Assembly: GCA_963839165.1 (NCBI GenBank)
Contig: CAWIUG010000036.1
Span: 62,001-126,000, forward strand
Direction: 5' to 3'
DNA: 64,000 bases
Origin: DATFVA01 sp963839165
Lineage (GTDB): Bacteria; Bacteroidota; Ignavibacteria; Ignavibacteriales; Ignavibacteriaceae
In this document: positions 53,672 to 61,544 of the stretch, piece after piece
Position numbering within the stretch: the stretch's first letter is position 1
How the letters are laid out: each line of letters starts with the position of its first letter
Notes under the pieces: generated by a model
What the model saw: only the letters and a program-made list of their open reading frames with translations
What the model was told of the DNA's origin: nothing
Database searches by the model: none
Program-made: the position numbers and the translations under genes

Positions 53672-54199
53672 CTATCTAACATTCCCGGGATTATAACAGA
53701 CAACTATTTTAGAATTTGCAACCGCAAGCTCATCAGAAGATAAGTACATCAGGTCGGGTTCACCTGATTTTATCGGGGTTACCTGTATGTAAGGAGCCTG
53801 CTGGTTAAGTGCATCCTGAAGATTGCCTTTGTAGAAAATCCTGATTTTATTATCCCACCGCCACTGAGGATAATCCTGAATAATATCTTTATAAACATTT
53901 ATTATTTTCTCAGGAGGATCAGCACTGATTAAAGTTACTGTTGGGAGAGCAGGATTTTTACTATCGTCGATGCTCTTAGTTGCCTGAGATGTTGCAATGA
54001 TCTTTGCCTCCGGGTAGGGCGGCAGATCAACCAGGTTTCTATCAGGAGTACTTTGTTTCATATTCTCATAGCTGTTCACATCACCCTCAGGTATATCTTC
54101 TTTAAGCTGTGCCCATGGGGCATAAGGGGTCTGCGCAAAAAGAATAGATGAACCAGAAACCATAATGAACAAAAACAGTAAAACACTTAAATGTCTCAT
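53672..54199 (-). CDS. Secreted protein of unknown function
   Basis: 175 residues, with a signal peptide (1-22, cleaved near LFAQ). The mature part begins TPYAPWAQ and contains PPYPEAKIIAT and TLISADPPEKIINVYKDII, which recall small periplasmic proteins that follow a LPxYPxA pattern, but no known family is certain. There are no catalytic motifs. It is convergent with the MBL gene, 2 bp away. Function unknown. Confidence 0.65.
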   Translation of the reverse strand: MRHLSVLLFLFIMVSGSSILFAQTPYAPWAQLKEDIPEGDVNSYENMKQSTPDRNLVDLPPYPEAKIIATSQATKSIDDSKNPALPTVTLISADPPEKIINVYKDIIQDYPQWRWDNKIRIFYKGNLQDALNQQAPYIQVTPIKSGEPDLMYLSSDELAVANSKIVVCYNPGNVR

Positions 54200-54342
54200 T
54201 TCTAAACCTCTCTATTAATCACTAAACCAAACAGGTTGAACCAGGATATCCTGCCGGTTTATTTCTTATTTCTCCAAAATATATTTTTTAAGATAAGTTG
54301 TTAGTGTTGTATATTTCACATCAAAAAAACAGGATTTATAGT

Positions 54343-55092
54343 TTGTCAGACATCACTTCACTTCTTCTTCTTTTCGTTATAGCCTTCATTTCAGGTTTTA
54401 TAAACGTAGGTGCTGGCGGGGGTTCTTCACTCACTCTTCCCATGCTGATATTCTTAGGTCTCGATTCCGCGGTAGCAAACGGTACCAACAGGATTGGAAT
54501 ACTGATGCAGAATATAGCTGCTATTTATTCATTTAAGCAGTCGAAATTCAGCCAGTTCAGGCTGAGCCTCAAACTTTCATTATTGACTCTGCCGGGGGCA
54601 ATAGCCGGTGCAATCCTTGCTGTGAAGCTTAACGACGAGCTATTCCAGAAGATCCTTGGTATTGTAATGATACTTATTATAATATCGATGTTTCTTCCGA
54701 AAGCAAAGAACACGAAGGAAGGCGAAAGCTCTCAGAAGATCTCATGGTCAGTCTATCTGTCGATGTTCGGCATAGGATTTTACGGAGGCTTTCTGCAGGT
54801 CGGTGTAGGATTTATGATAATGGCCTCACTTCAGCACCTCATGAAGCTGAACCTTATTTACGTAAATATGCACAAGGTATTCATTGTGCTTATCTTCACG
54901 CTTCCCGCTGTCATTATTTTTGCTGTTACCGGAAACATCAACTGGTTCTGGGGAATTATGCTGGGACTCGGTAACGCGTCGGGCGGCTGGTGGTCGGCCC
55001 GCCTTTCCGTTAAGAAAGGTGAGAAACTGATTAAAGTTGTACTGGTTATAGCAATCTTTATTATGGCCCTGAAGCTTCTGAACGTATTTTAA
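54343..55092 (+). CDS. TauE/SafE family exporter
   Basis: Inner-membrane protein of about 249 residues and eight helices. AFISGFINVGAGGGSSLTLPML is the first conserved repeat (N/G-rich), and GFYGGFLQVGVGFMI with NMHKVFIV the second. The family moves sulfite, sulfonates or related anions. I choose the TTG at 54343 (MSDITSLLLL) with AGGA upstream, because the earlier TTG at 54298 adds a polar, unusual N-terminus; the annotated start is uncertain. Substrate unknown. Confidence 0.82.
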   Translation: MSDITSLLLLFVIAFISGFINVGAGGGSSLTLPMLIFLGLDSAVANGTNRIGILMQNIAAIYSFKQSKFSQFRLSLKLSLLTLPGAIAGAILAVKLNDELFQKILGIVMILIIISMFLPKAKNTKEGESSQKISWSVYLSMFGIGFYGGFLQVGVGFMIMASLQHLMKLNLIYVNMHKVFIVLIFTLPAVIIFAVTGNINWFWGIMLGLGNASGGWWSARLSVKKGEKLIKVVLVIAIFIMALKLLNVF

Positions 55093-55212
55093 TAAGAGCA
55101 AAAGATTTAAATACACTTTGATATCCTGTTACCTTCCGGTTTGAAATAATCCTTGCTTTGAGGCAAATAATTTCATTTATTAAGCATTACCTTTTTTTAC
55201 CTGACAAATAAG

Positions 55213-56742
55213 ATGAACAATCAAAGTTCCGCTGTTGAGAAATGGACTCTGACGGCTGCCATCCTGGCCTCCAGCATGGTCTTTATTGATCTATCTACGC
55301 TGAATGTGGCGCTCCCGGCCATACAAAAAGATCTGAACATAAACGGAAAAAACCTGTTATGGATAATAAATGCCTACACATTATTCCTCTCATCGCTTAT
55401 GCTGCTGGGAGGATCAATGGGAGATATCTATGGCAGAAAAAAAATATTTGTAATAGGAATTATCATCTTCAGCATATCCTCATTTTTATGCGGAGTATCG
55501 AACGGGGTGGAGATGTTGATAATAGTAAGGGGAATCCAGGGAATTGGAGGAGCACTTATGGTACCTGGAAGTCTGGCTATTATTTCATCCGTCATTCCCG
55601 CATCGCGGAGAGGAAAAGCTTACGGTACATGGTCCACTTTCAGCGCCCTTACAACCTCTGCGGGTCCTGTTCTTGGCGGATGGCTGGCAGGAATGGGTTT
55701 ATGGAGAGTTATATTCTATATAAATCTACCCTTAGCCTTATTTACAATACTGGCATTAATAGCTAAGGTTCCGGAAAGCAAGGATGAATCTGCAGGCAAA
55801 TTAGATGTACCCGGCGCCATTCTTGCAACAATTGGACTTACAGGAATTACTTACGGATTCCTGGAGGCATCTGATTCTGGTTTCACCTCCGCAAGGGTTA
55901 TTATATCTATTTCCTCAAGTGTACTTTCATTGATTATATTTCTTTTAATAGAAATGAGAAGCAGCCATCCTCTAATGCCTCTGAATCTGTATAAATCTAA
56001 AACCTTTTCAGGTGTAAACCTGCTTACTTTGCTAATGTATACCGCATTAAATGTTGGTCTTTTTTTTCTTCCTATAAACCTTGTGCAGATCCAGGGATAC
56101 CCGGAAGTATACGCCGGTCTGGCTATTCTCCCGTTCGCAATTCTTATCTCGGCTGTGTCGCGCTTTTCCGGTATATTCGCAGACAAATTTGGAGCTCGCA
56201 AGCCGCTTATCGCGGGACCCCTGGTTGCGGGAATCGGTATTTTTCTTCTCTCGTTACCCGGCGTAACGAACGGACCTTCGGCTTACTGGGGGACTTTCTT
56301 CCCCGGCATTCTTATTTTAGGTGTGGGAATGGGTATAGTTGTTGCACCACTGACAGCTGCGGTAATGTCTTCTGTTCCTTCCGGTAATACAGGAATTGCT
56401 TCAGGAATAAATAATACAATGGCAAGGATCGCTGGTCTTGTTGCTATTGCAGTTTTAGGTTCCTTTATAATAATATCTTTCAGGAATAATCTGGAGTATC
56501 GCACCGCAGATATGAACCTGACCAGTAACCAGCATACCGAACTAATTAATAATTCAAAGGATCTCGCCGAAACAAAACCTCCAAGGGGGTTAACCGGTAG
56601 TGAGGCCGAACATATCAATGCCGATATTAAATATTCATTCGTATCTGCTTTTGACCTTATCCTATATATCTCTGCAATTCTGGCCCTCCTTAGTGCGGTT
56701 ACCGCATTTTTCTCTGTAGAGGAAAGTATATTAAAAGAATAG
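55213..56742 (+). CDS. MFS multidrug-type transporter (DHA2 family)
   Basis: Proton-driven efflux pump with 14 predicted helices, 509 residues. It has NVALPAIQKDL in helix 1, WIINAYTLFLSSLMLLGG and the motif A GDIYGRKK, the motif C-like GPVLGGWLAG and a late helix pair. This resembles EmrB/QacA-type members of DHA2. No adjacent membrane-fusion partner (EmrA) or TetR regulator is present. The gene is followed at once by a gene remnant. Confidence 0.92.
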   Translation: MNNQSSAVEKWTLTAAILASSMVFIDLSTLNVALPAIQKDLNINGKNLLWIINAYTLFLSSLMLLGGSMGDIYGRKKIFVIGIIIFSISSFLCGVSNGVEMLIIVRGIQGIGGALMVPGSLAIISSVIPASRRGKAYGTWSTFSALTTSAGPVLGGWLAGMGLWRVIFYINLPLALFTILALIAKVPESKDESAGKLDVPGAILATIGLTGITYGFLEASDSGFTSARVIISISSSVLSLIIFLLIEMRSSHPLMPLNLYKSKTFSGVNLLTLLMYTALNVGLFFLPINLVQIQGYPEVYAGLAILPFAILISAVSRFSGIFADKFGARKPLIAGPLVAGIGIFLLSLPGVTNGPSAYWGTFFPGILILGVGMGIVVAPLTAAVMSSVPSGNTGIASGINNTMARIAGLVAIAVLGSFIIISFRNNLEYRTADMNLTSNQHTELINNSKDLAETKPPRGLTGSEAEHINADIKYSFVSAFDLILYISAILALLSAVTAFFSVEESILKE

Positions 56743-56869
56743 ACTAACGTACACCGCGCATCAACCATCAAAAGAAGGCTCTTCTGAATTAACATCAAGA
56801 CGAAGCTCCATCTGGAAATTATACGGAAACGACTGGGAAATGATATTTCACCAGGGAACCCTGTCATAG
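56741..56869 (+). pseudogene. 3' remnant of a DUF4440 / NTF2-like gene
   Basis: One frame reads LTYTAHQPSKEGSSELTS then RRSSIWKLYGNDWEMIFHQ and GTLS to a stop at 56869. This matches the C-terminal third of DUF4440/SnoaL-like proteins (pattern Y.a......R.SSiW....g.W.miFHQGT). No start or N-terminal part exists; the frame simply enters from the MFS gene end. It appears to be a truncated gene joined at the MFS stop. Confidence 0.55.
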
Positions 56870-56959
56870 ATTAATCAGAAGATTCTTTGTGATACTAAAA
56901 ACACGCTTTAGAATTTTTCCCTTCTTTTTACGAAATTAGATTTAAAAGAAAGGATAGAA

Positions 56960-57787
56960 ATGGAATTAAAAATAGACACTCGTGAGAAACTTAATAGTGG
57001 AACAGAAACACCGGTATTCGGATTTGGAACCTACCAGCTAACCGGTGAGAAGAAGGTCAAAGAAGCAGTTACAGCAGCTCTTGAAACCGGCTACCGCCTG
57101 ATAGATACTGCCCAGATGTATGGGAACGAACAATACGTTGGCGAGGCAGTAAGGCAGAGCGGCATACCCCGGGAGGAAATCTTTATAACCACCAAGCTGG
57201 ATAATGACCGGCATGGATACGACAAAGCAAAGCGGGCATTTGATGAGAGTATGGATCGATTAAAGCTCGGTTATATCGATCTGTTTCTAATTCACTGGCC
57301 TATTGAAGGGTTGCGGCTCGAATCGTGGAGAGCCCTTGTTGATATTTATAACCAGGGTGGTGCAATAGCAATCGGTGTAAGCAACTATACCATACGGCAT
57401 CTTAAAGAATTGTTTGCGAACTCACAAACAAAGCCTGCTGTAAACCAGGTAGAGTTTAATCCTTTTAATTTTCAAAATGAACTGCTTTCGTTTTGCAAAG
57501 AAGAAGGAATAAAGCTTCAGGGTTACACTCCCCTTTCCAGGGCAAATAAATTTGAAAACAAAACGGTTCAGCAAATATCAGAGAAACACTCAAAAACCCC
57601 CGCCCAGGTACTGCTACGCTGGGCCCTTCAGCATAATGTAATTCCTCTTCCAAAATCATCGCACAGAGAAAGAATAAAAGAGAATGCGGGAATCTTCGAT
57701 TTTAACATCGGAGATCAGGAAATGGAAAAACTAAACGCATTAAATGAGAACTACCGACTCGCCATGGACCCTCACGAAATAAAATAG
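56960..57787 (+). CDS. Aldo/keto reductase
   Basis: NADPH-dependent reductase of the AKR family, 275 residues. The catalytic tetrad is complete: Asp49 (LIDTAQ), Tyr54 (QMYGNE), Lys79 (TTKLDND) and His112 (LIHWP). Cofactor residues follow at PLPKSSHRERIKEN near the C-terminus. It resembles 2,5-diketo-gluconate reductase-like or prostaglandin F-type AKRs. A second paralogue of similar length occurs at 60699. Substrate unknown. Confidence 0.93.
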   Translation: MELKIDTREKLNSGTETPVFGFGTYQLTGEKKVKEAVTAALETGYRLIDTAQMYGNEQYVGEAVRQSGIPREEIFITTKLDNDRHGYDKAKRAFDESMDRLKLGYIDLFLIHWPIEGLRLESWRALVDIYNQGGAIAIGVSNYTIRHLKELFANSQTKPAVNQVEFNPFNFQNELLSFCKEEGIKLQGYTPLSRANKFENKTVQQISEKHSKTPAQVLLRWALQHNVIPLPKSSHRERIKENAGIFDFNIGDQEMEKLNALNENYRLAMDPHEIK

Positions 57788-57897
57788 AGGATAACCTAAA
57801 TTTCTATTCTCCTTATCAATGAAGATTCGTTGTGAAAGATATTTATTATTTATTAAATTCTACACGAATTATTTTTCACTAACTATGGAATCCTCAA

Positions 57898-59718
57898 ATG
57901 AAGATAAATCTTACCCTGACCTTCTTATCTTTTTTCATCCTTTCTTTCCTTTTCTATTACGGCTGCAAGGACAATAGCACTAATCCGCCTGTTGAAAATG
58001 GAGGAGAAACAGTAGCGACCACTATTTCAGGCACCGTTCTGGATGAATCTAATGCACCTGTTTCAGGTGCCCATATTGAATCAGCAGGAGAGACCGCAAC
58101 TTCTAACGGCGATGGAACTTTCCTGTTTTCCGGGATACAGGTTCCCAAGAGCAGGTTTGTTGTTAATGTTTCAAAATCCGGGTATTTCAGAAGCTCTTGT
58201 GCTGATGCTCCATTAGCGAATGGTACAAGTTCTGTAAAAATATATTTAATGCAGAAAGGGACTGCACAAACTATAGATGCCTCGGCCGGAGGTGAAGCTG
58301 TTCTACAGAATGGAAGTAAAGTTGTCCTTAATTCAAATTCAGTAGCAGCTTCTGACGGTTCGGTATATATGGGTAACGTAAATTTAAGCCTTGGCTATCT
58401 TGATCCAACATCGGAAAACTTTTCCAACCTTGTCCCTGGCGGAGATATGCAGGCTCAGAGAACTGATAACTCACAGGCCACCCTTTACTCTTACGGAATT
58501 ATAAGAGTAGAAATGAAGGGCGACGGAGGGCAGGATTTAAATCTGAAAAGCGGCAGTCAATCAGAAATCACAGTTGAAATACCTTCCTCGATGGCTTCTG
58601 ATGCTCCCGCCACTATACCACTCTGGCATTATGATGAATCAACAGGATTATGGATAGAGGAAGGTACTGCTACGAAGCAGGGAGATAAGTATGTTGGAAC
58701 TGTAGGTCATTTCTCCGACTGGAACTGCGATGTTCCCGAAGGAACAGCTTCTGTCAACGGTCTGGTTGTGGACTGCAACAATCTGCCTGTACAGGGTATA
58801 ATGGTACATATCGGACAGGTAAATGTTAGTACCGGTTCTGATGGCAGGTTTGAGAGACGTGTGCCTGCAAATACCGCATTCCAGGTACAGGTGCTCGGTA
58901 GTGCAAACTTCGGACTTGGCAGTGATCCTGTTTCTGTTTCCGCTTTAACGGAAGGTTCTACGCACGATGTAGGAACTCTCAATGTCGATTGTCCTGCCTA
59001 CGTTAAAGGCGCCATAATGTGCGGAACGGATAAAAAATATGGCCAGGTAGCAATCAGCTGGGATGGCGGTTATAACGTTCAATACACCGATTACGATGGC
59101 AAATTTAACATTGCTACTGATATCTCAAGACCTGCTCAGCTATCGGTTTATACCTTCGACGGCAGTTACATAAGTATGGACATAACTACACCTTCAGTTC
59201 GTGGAAATTCACTTGACCTTGGAGCAATTCAAGTGTGCGACCAAGTCCAGACAGGTGATAATAAGTTCACTGTAAATGGAGGAGGTTACAATAATACAAC
59301 TTTAACCTTCGCTTCAGATACAAATCAGGTATTCGGCTACTTCGATCCGACTGATAGCCTGTCGTACATTTATATGTATAAAGAAGCCGGAACGGATACT
59401 ACGCGGCTCTGGTTCACTTTCCAGGGAGTAACAACCGGAATCCCTTCTAATATAACGATGTATTTCTATCATAACACAGAAGTCTATTATGCCTTTGAGG
59501 GACTTCCTAACTCATCGGTTAACTTAAATGTTTCCAGTTACGGTGGTATCGGCGGTCTTATAGAAGGTACTTTCAGTGGTACACTGGCATCTTATTTGGG
59601 AGATGCTGGCGTAACAATCACCAACGGACAGTTCTCTGTAGTCAGACTCATACTTGCAAAACAGATGGATAAACTGAAGAGAAAGTTTCCGGCCAAAGTA
59701 CGTGATTTGATGAAATAG
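57898..59718 (+). CDS. Large lipoprotein with carboxypeptidase-regulatory-like domains
   Basis: 606-residue lipoprotein with a signal peptide whose cysteine (YYGCKDNSTNPP, about 23) is followed by the same TNPP-type linker as the 42.2-kb lipoprotein. Residues about 42-118 form a CarboxypepD_reg-like beta sandwich (ISGTVLDESNAPVSGAHIES). A further sandwich recurs near 288-360 (ASVNGLVVDCNNLPVQGIMV), and the rest is beta-rich. Such proteins are surface or adhesive components. No catalytic motif is seen; function unknown. Confidence 0.75.
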   Translation: MKINLTLTFLSFFILSFLFYYGCKDNSTNPPVENGGETVATTISGTVLDESNAPVSGAHIESAGETATSNGDGTFLFSGIQVPKSRFVVNVSKSGYFRSSCADAPLANGTSSVKIYLMQKGTAQTIDASAGGEAVLQNGSKVVLNSNSVAASDGSVYMGNVNLSLGYLDPTSENFSNLVPGGDMQAQRTDNSQATLYSYGIIRVEMKGDGGQDLNLKSGSQSEITVEIPSSMASDAPATIPLWHYDESTGLWIEEGTATKQGDKYVGTVGHFSDWNCDVPEGTASVNGLVVDCNNLPVQGIMVHIGQVNVSTGSDGRFERRVPANTAFQVQVLGSANFGLGSDPVSVSALTEGSTHDVGTLNVDCPAYVKGAIMCGTDKKYGQVAISWDGGYNVQYTDYDGKFNIATDISRPAQLSVYTFDGSYISMDITTPSVRGNSLDLGAIQVCDQVQTGDNKFTVNGGGYNNTTLTFASDTNQVFGYFDPTDSLSYIYMYKEAGTDTTRLWFTFQGVTTGIPSNITMYFYHNTEVYYAFEGLPNSSVNLNVSSYGGIGGLIEGTFSGTLASYLGDAGVTITNGQFSVVRLILAKQMDKLKRKFPAKVRDLMK

Positions 59719-59742
59719 TTCGTTTCATTTTACAAATATAAG

Positions 59743-59799
59743 AGGCTGTCTCTAAGAATTGTCCTGAATAAGTTTGAAGTGACGATTGTGAGACAGCCT
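59743..59799. terminator. Hairpin of the GAGGCTGTCTC repeat family
   Basis: AGGCTGTCTC (59743-59752) pairs with GAGACAGCCT (59790-59799), followed by a TA-rich tail with TTATTTTTATTT. It terminates the large lipoprotein gene and shares its core arm sequence with the secDF hairpin at 5213-5285. Confidence 0.7.
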
Positions 59800-59883
59800 A
59801 ATTATTTTTATTTCGATAAACTATAAACCTGCAGCTTTTACTCACCAATCAATCACAATCTTGCCTCAGGTTAGCTGCTTATA

Positions 59884-59942
59884 CTTCCGGTTACTCCTTG
59901 ATTTTCTGTTACAAGGAGTTACCTTTTTTAACTAACCGGAAG
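59884..59942. repeat. Nested inverted repeat between convergent genes
   Basis: Outer arms CTTCCGGTTA (59884-59893) and TAACCGGAAG (59933-59942) enclose inner arms ACTCCTTG (59893-59900) and CAAGGAGT (59912-59919), with a T6 run (59923-59929) in between. It lies 8 bp after the cupredoxin gene stop and probably serves as a bidirectional terminator. Confidence 0.6.
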
Positions 59943-59949
59943 ATCTTCC

Positions 59950-60582
59950 TTATTTTAGCAGCATCATTTTGAGGGTCTTTTCAAGGTTACCGGCTTTAAG
60001 TCTGTATATATAAATGCCGCTGGCCAGGTTCTTTGATTTCCCGGCATCAAAAACTGCCATATGCTCACCGCTGTTCTGATACTGATTAACAAGAGTAGCA
60101 ACTTCACTACCAAGAGTATTGTACACCTTCAGCGTAACAAAAACAGATGAAGTCAGGTTGTACATTATCATAGTTGAGGGATTAAACGGATTTGGAAAAT
60201 TCTGTGAGAGAGTGAATTGGAACGGCAGCTGTTCAGTTTCTCTAATTTCTGTAGGCATACTTGCAGTAATGCTTCCTATCATCCCAAGGTTCTGGTGAGG
60301 AGTGCAATGGTAACTATGGACCCCGGAACTTGTAATCACTACACTAAAAACCGGAACACTGCTGCTTATAGGTGAATCCCACGAATTAGGACCGGTTGTA
60401 CTATCAGATGTTGTAGTATGCACACCTTCAACCCACTGCCACTCCACTGTATCGCCAACTGTTACATTTATATCCTTGGGTGTAAACACGATATTGCTTA
60501 CCATAACAACATGTTTTGTCTGTGCATTTAGGACATTAAAAAAAACAAACATAAGAACGAGACTTATCCAGCTTCTTTTCAT
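59950..60582 (-). CDS. Secreted cupredoxin with T9SS sorting domain
   Basis: 210-residue exported protein with a signal peptide (1-20), then a plastocyanin-like domain (about 24-110). Copper ligands appear as His in GVHTTTS, Cys and His in YHCTPHQ and Met in LGMIGS, a type-1 blue-copper site. The C-terminal part (FTLSQNFPNPFNPST ... LEKTLKMMLLK) is a T9SS sorting domain. It is likely a surface electron carrier. No cognate oxidase is adjacent. Confidence 0.87.
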   Translation of the reverse strand: MKRSWISLVLMFVFFNVLNAQTKHVVMVSNIVFTPKDINVTVGDTVEWQWVEGVHTTTSDSTTGPNSWDSPISSSVPVFSVVITSSGVHSYHCTPHQNLGMIGSITASMPTEIRETEQLPFQFTLSQNFPNPFNPSTMIMYNLTSSVFVTLKVYNTLGSEVATLVNQYQNSGEHMAVFDAGKSKNLASGIYIYRLKAGNLEKTLKMMLLK

Positions 60583-60698
60583 TCTAACCTCTCATAAATT
60601 TATTAATTAAAAAATCGTTAATACTATCACCCGCAATCCGGATGATTTTATTATCTTTAGGGAATTATTACCTTTATAGTTTTCTAAAGAGGAAAAAG

Positions 60699-61520
60699 AT
60701 GACAATCGATAGTACTATTAAGTTAAATAACAATCTGGAGATTCCATCACTTGGATTTGGGGTTTACCTTGCAAAACCTGGTAAAGAGACGTTTAATGCT
60801 GTGACCTGGGCACTTGAAGCCGGCTATAGGCATATCGATACCGCGCGCGCCTATAAAAATGAGGGGGATGTAGGGAAGGCTATAAAAGAAAGCAATATTA
60901 AGCGGGAGGATGTGTTCGTAACAACTAAACTATGGAATGAGGATCAGGGGTACGAAAGTGCTCTTAAAGCTTTTGATGCCAGTACGGACGATCTTGGTTT
61001 TGATTACGTTGATATGTACCTGATACATTGGCCTCTTGAGGGGAAGAGAAGGGAATCCTGGCGTGCACTAGAAAGAATTTACAAGGAAGGAAGAGCTAAA
61101 GCTATCGGTGTAAGCAACTATACCATCAAACACCTTAAAGAAATGGATAACTACGCTGAGGTGAAACCTGCGATGAACCAGGTAGAGTTTCACCCTTTCC
61201 TTTACCAGGAAGATCTTCTTGAATATTGCAGAATAAAAAATGTTCAGCTTGAAGCATACTCCCCTCTTGCCCGTGCGGAAAGACTGGATGACCCTAATAT
61301 TAAAGAGATAGCAAAGAACTATTCTAAAACCCCTGCGCAAGTTATGATACGGTGGTCACTTCAGCACGAGATTGTTGTTATACCGAAGTCGGTTCACAAG
61401 GACCGCATAAGGGAAAACGCCGATATATTCGATTTTGAAATTTCAGGAGCTGATATGGAGAAATTAGACTCCCTTAATGAAGAGTTCAGGATCGCCTGGG
61501 ATCCCACAAACGTTGACTAA
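60699..61520 (+). CDS. Aldo/keto reductase, paralogue
   Basis: About 274 residues from the ATG at 60699, which has an AGAGGA site 7 bp upstream; an earlier ATG at 60642 would add a hydrophobic tail foreign to the family. The tetrad is Asp47, Tyr52, Lys77 and His110 (LIHWPLEG), as in the paralogue at 56960. Residues at PKSVHKDRIREN bind NADPH. The two copies may be a duplication with separate substrates. Confidence 0.92.
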   Translation: MTIDSTIKLNNNLEIPSLGFGVYLAKPGKETFNAVTWALEAGYRHIDTARAYKNEGDVGKAIKESNIKREDVFVTTKLWNEDQGYESALKAFDASTDDLGFDYVDMYLIHWPLEGKRRESWRALERIYKEGRAKAIGVSNYTIKHLKEMDNYAEVKPAMNQVEFHPFLYQEDLLEYCRIKNVQLEAYSPLARAERLDDPNIKEIAKNYSKTPAQVMIRWSLQHEIVVIPKSVHKDRIRENADIFDFEISGADMEKLDSLNEEFRIAWDPTNVD

Positions 61521-61544
61521 CTTTCGTTATAAGATGGACCATTA

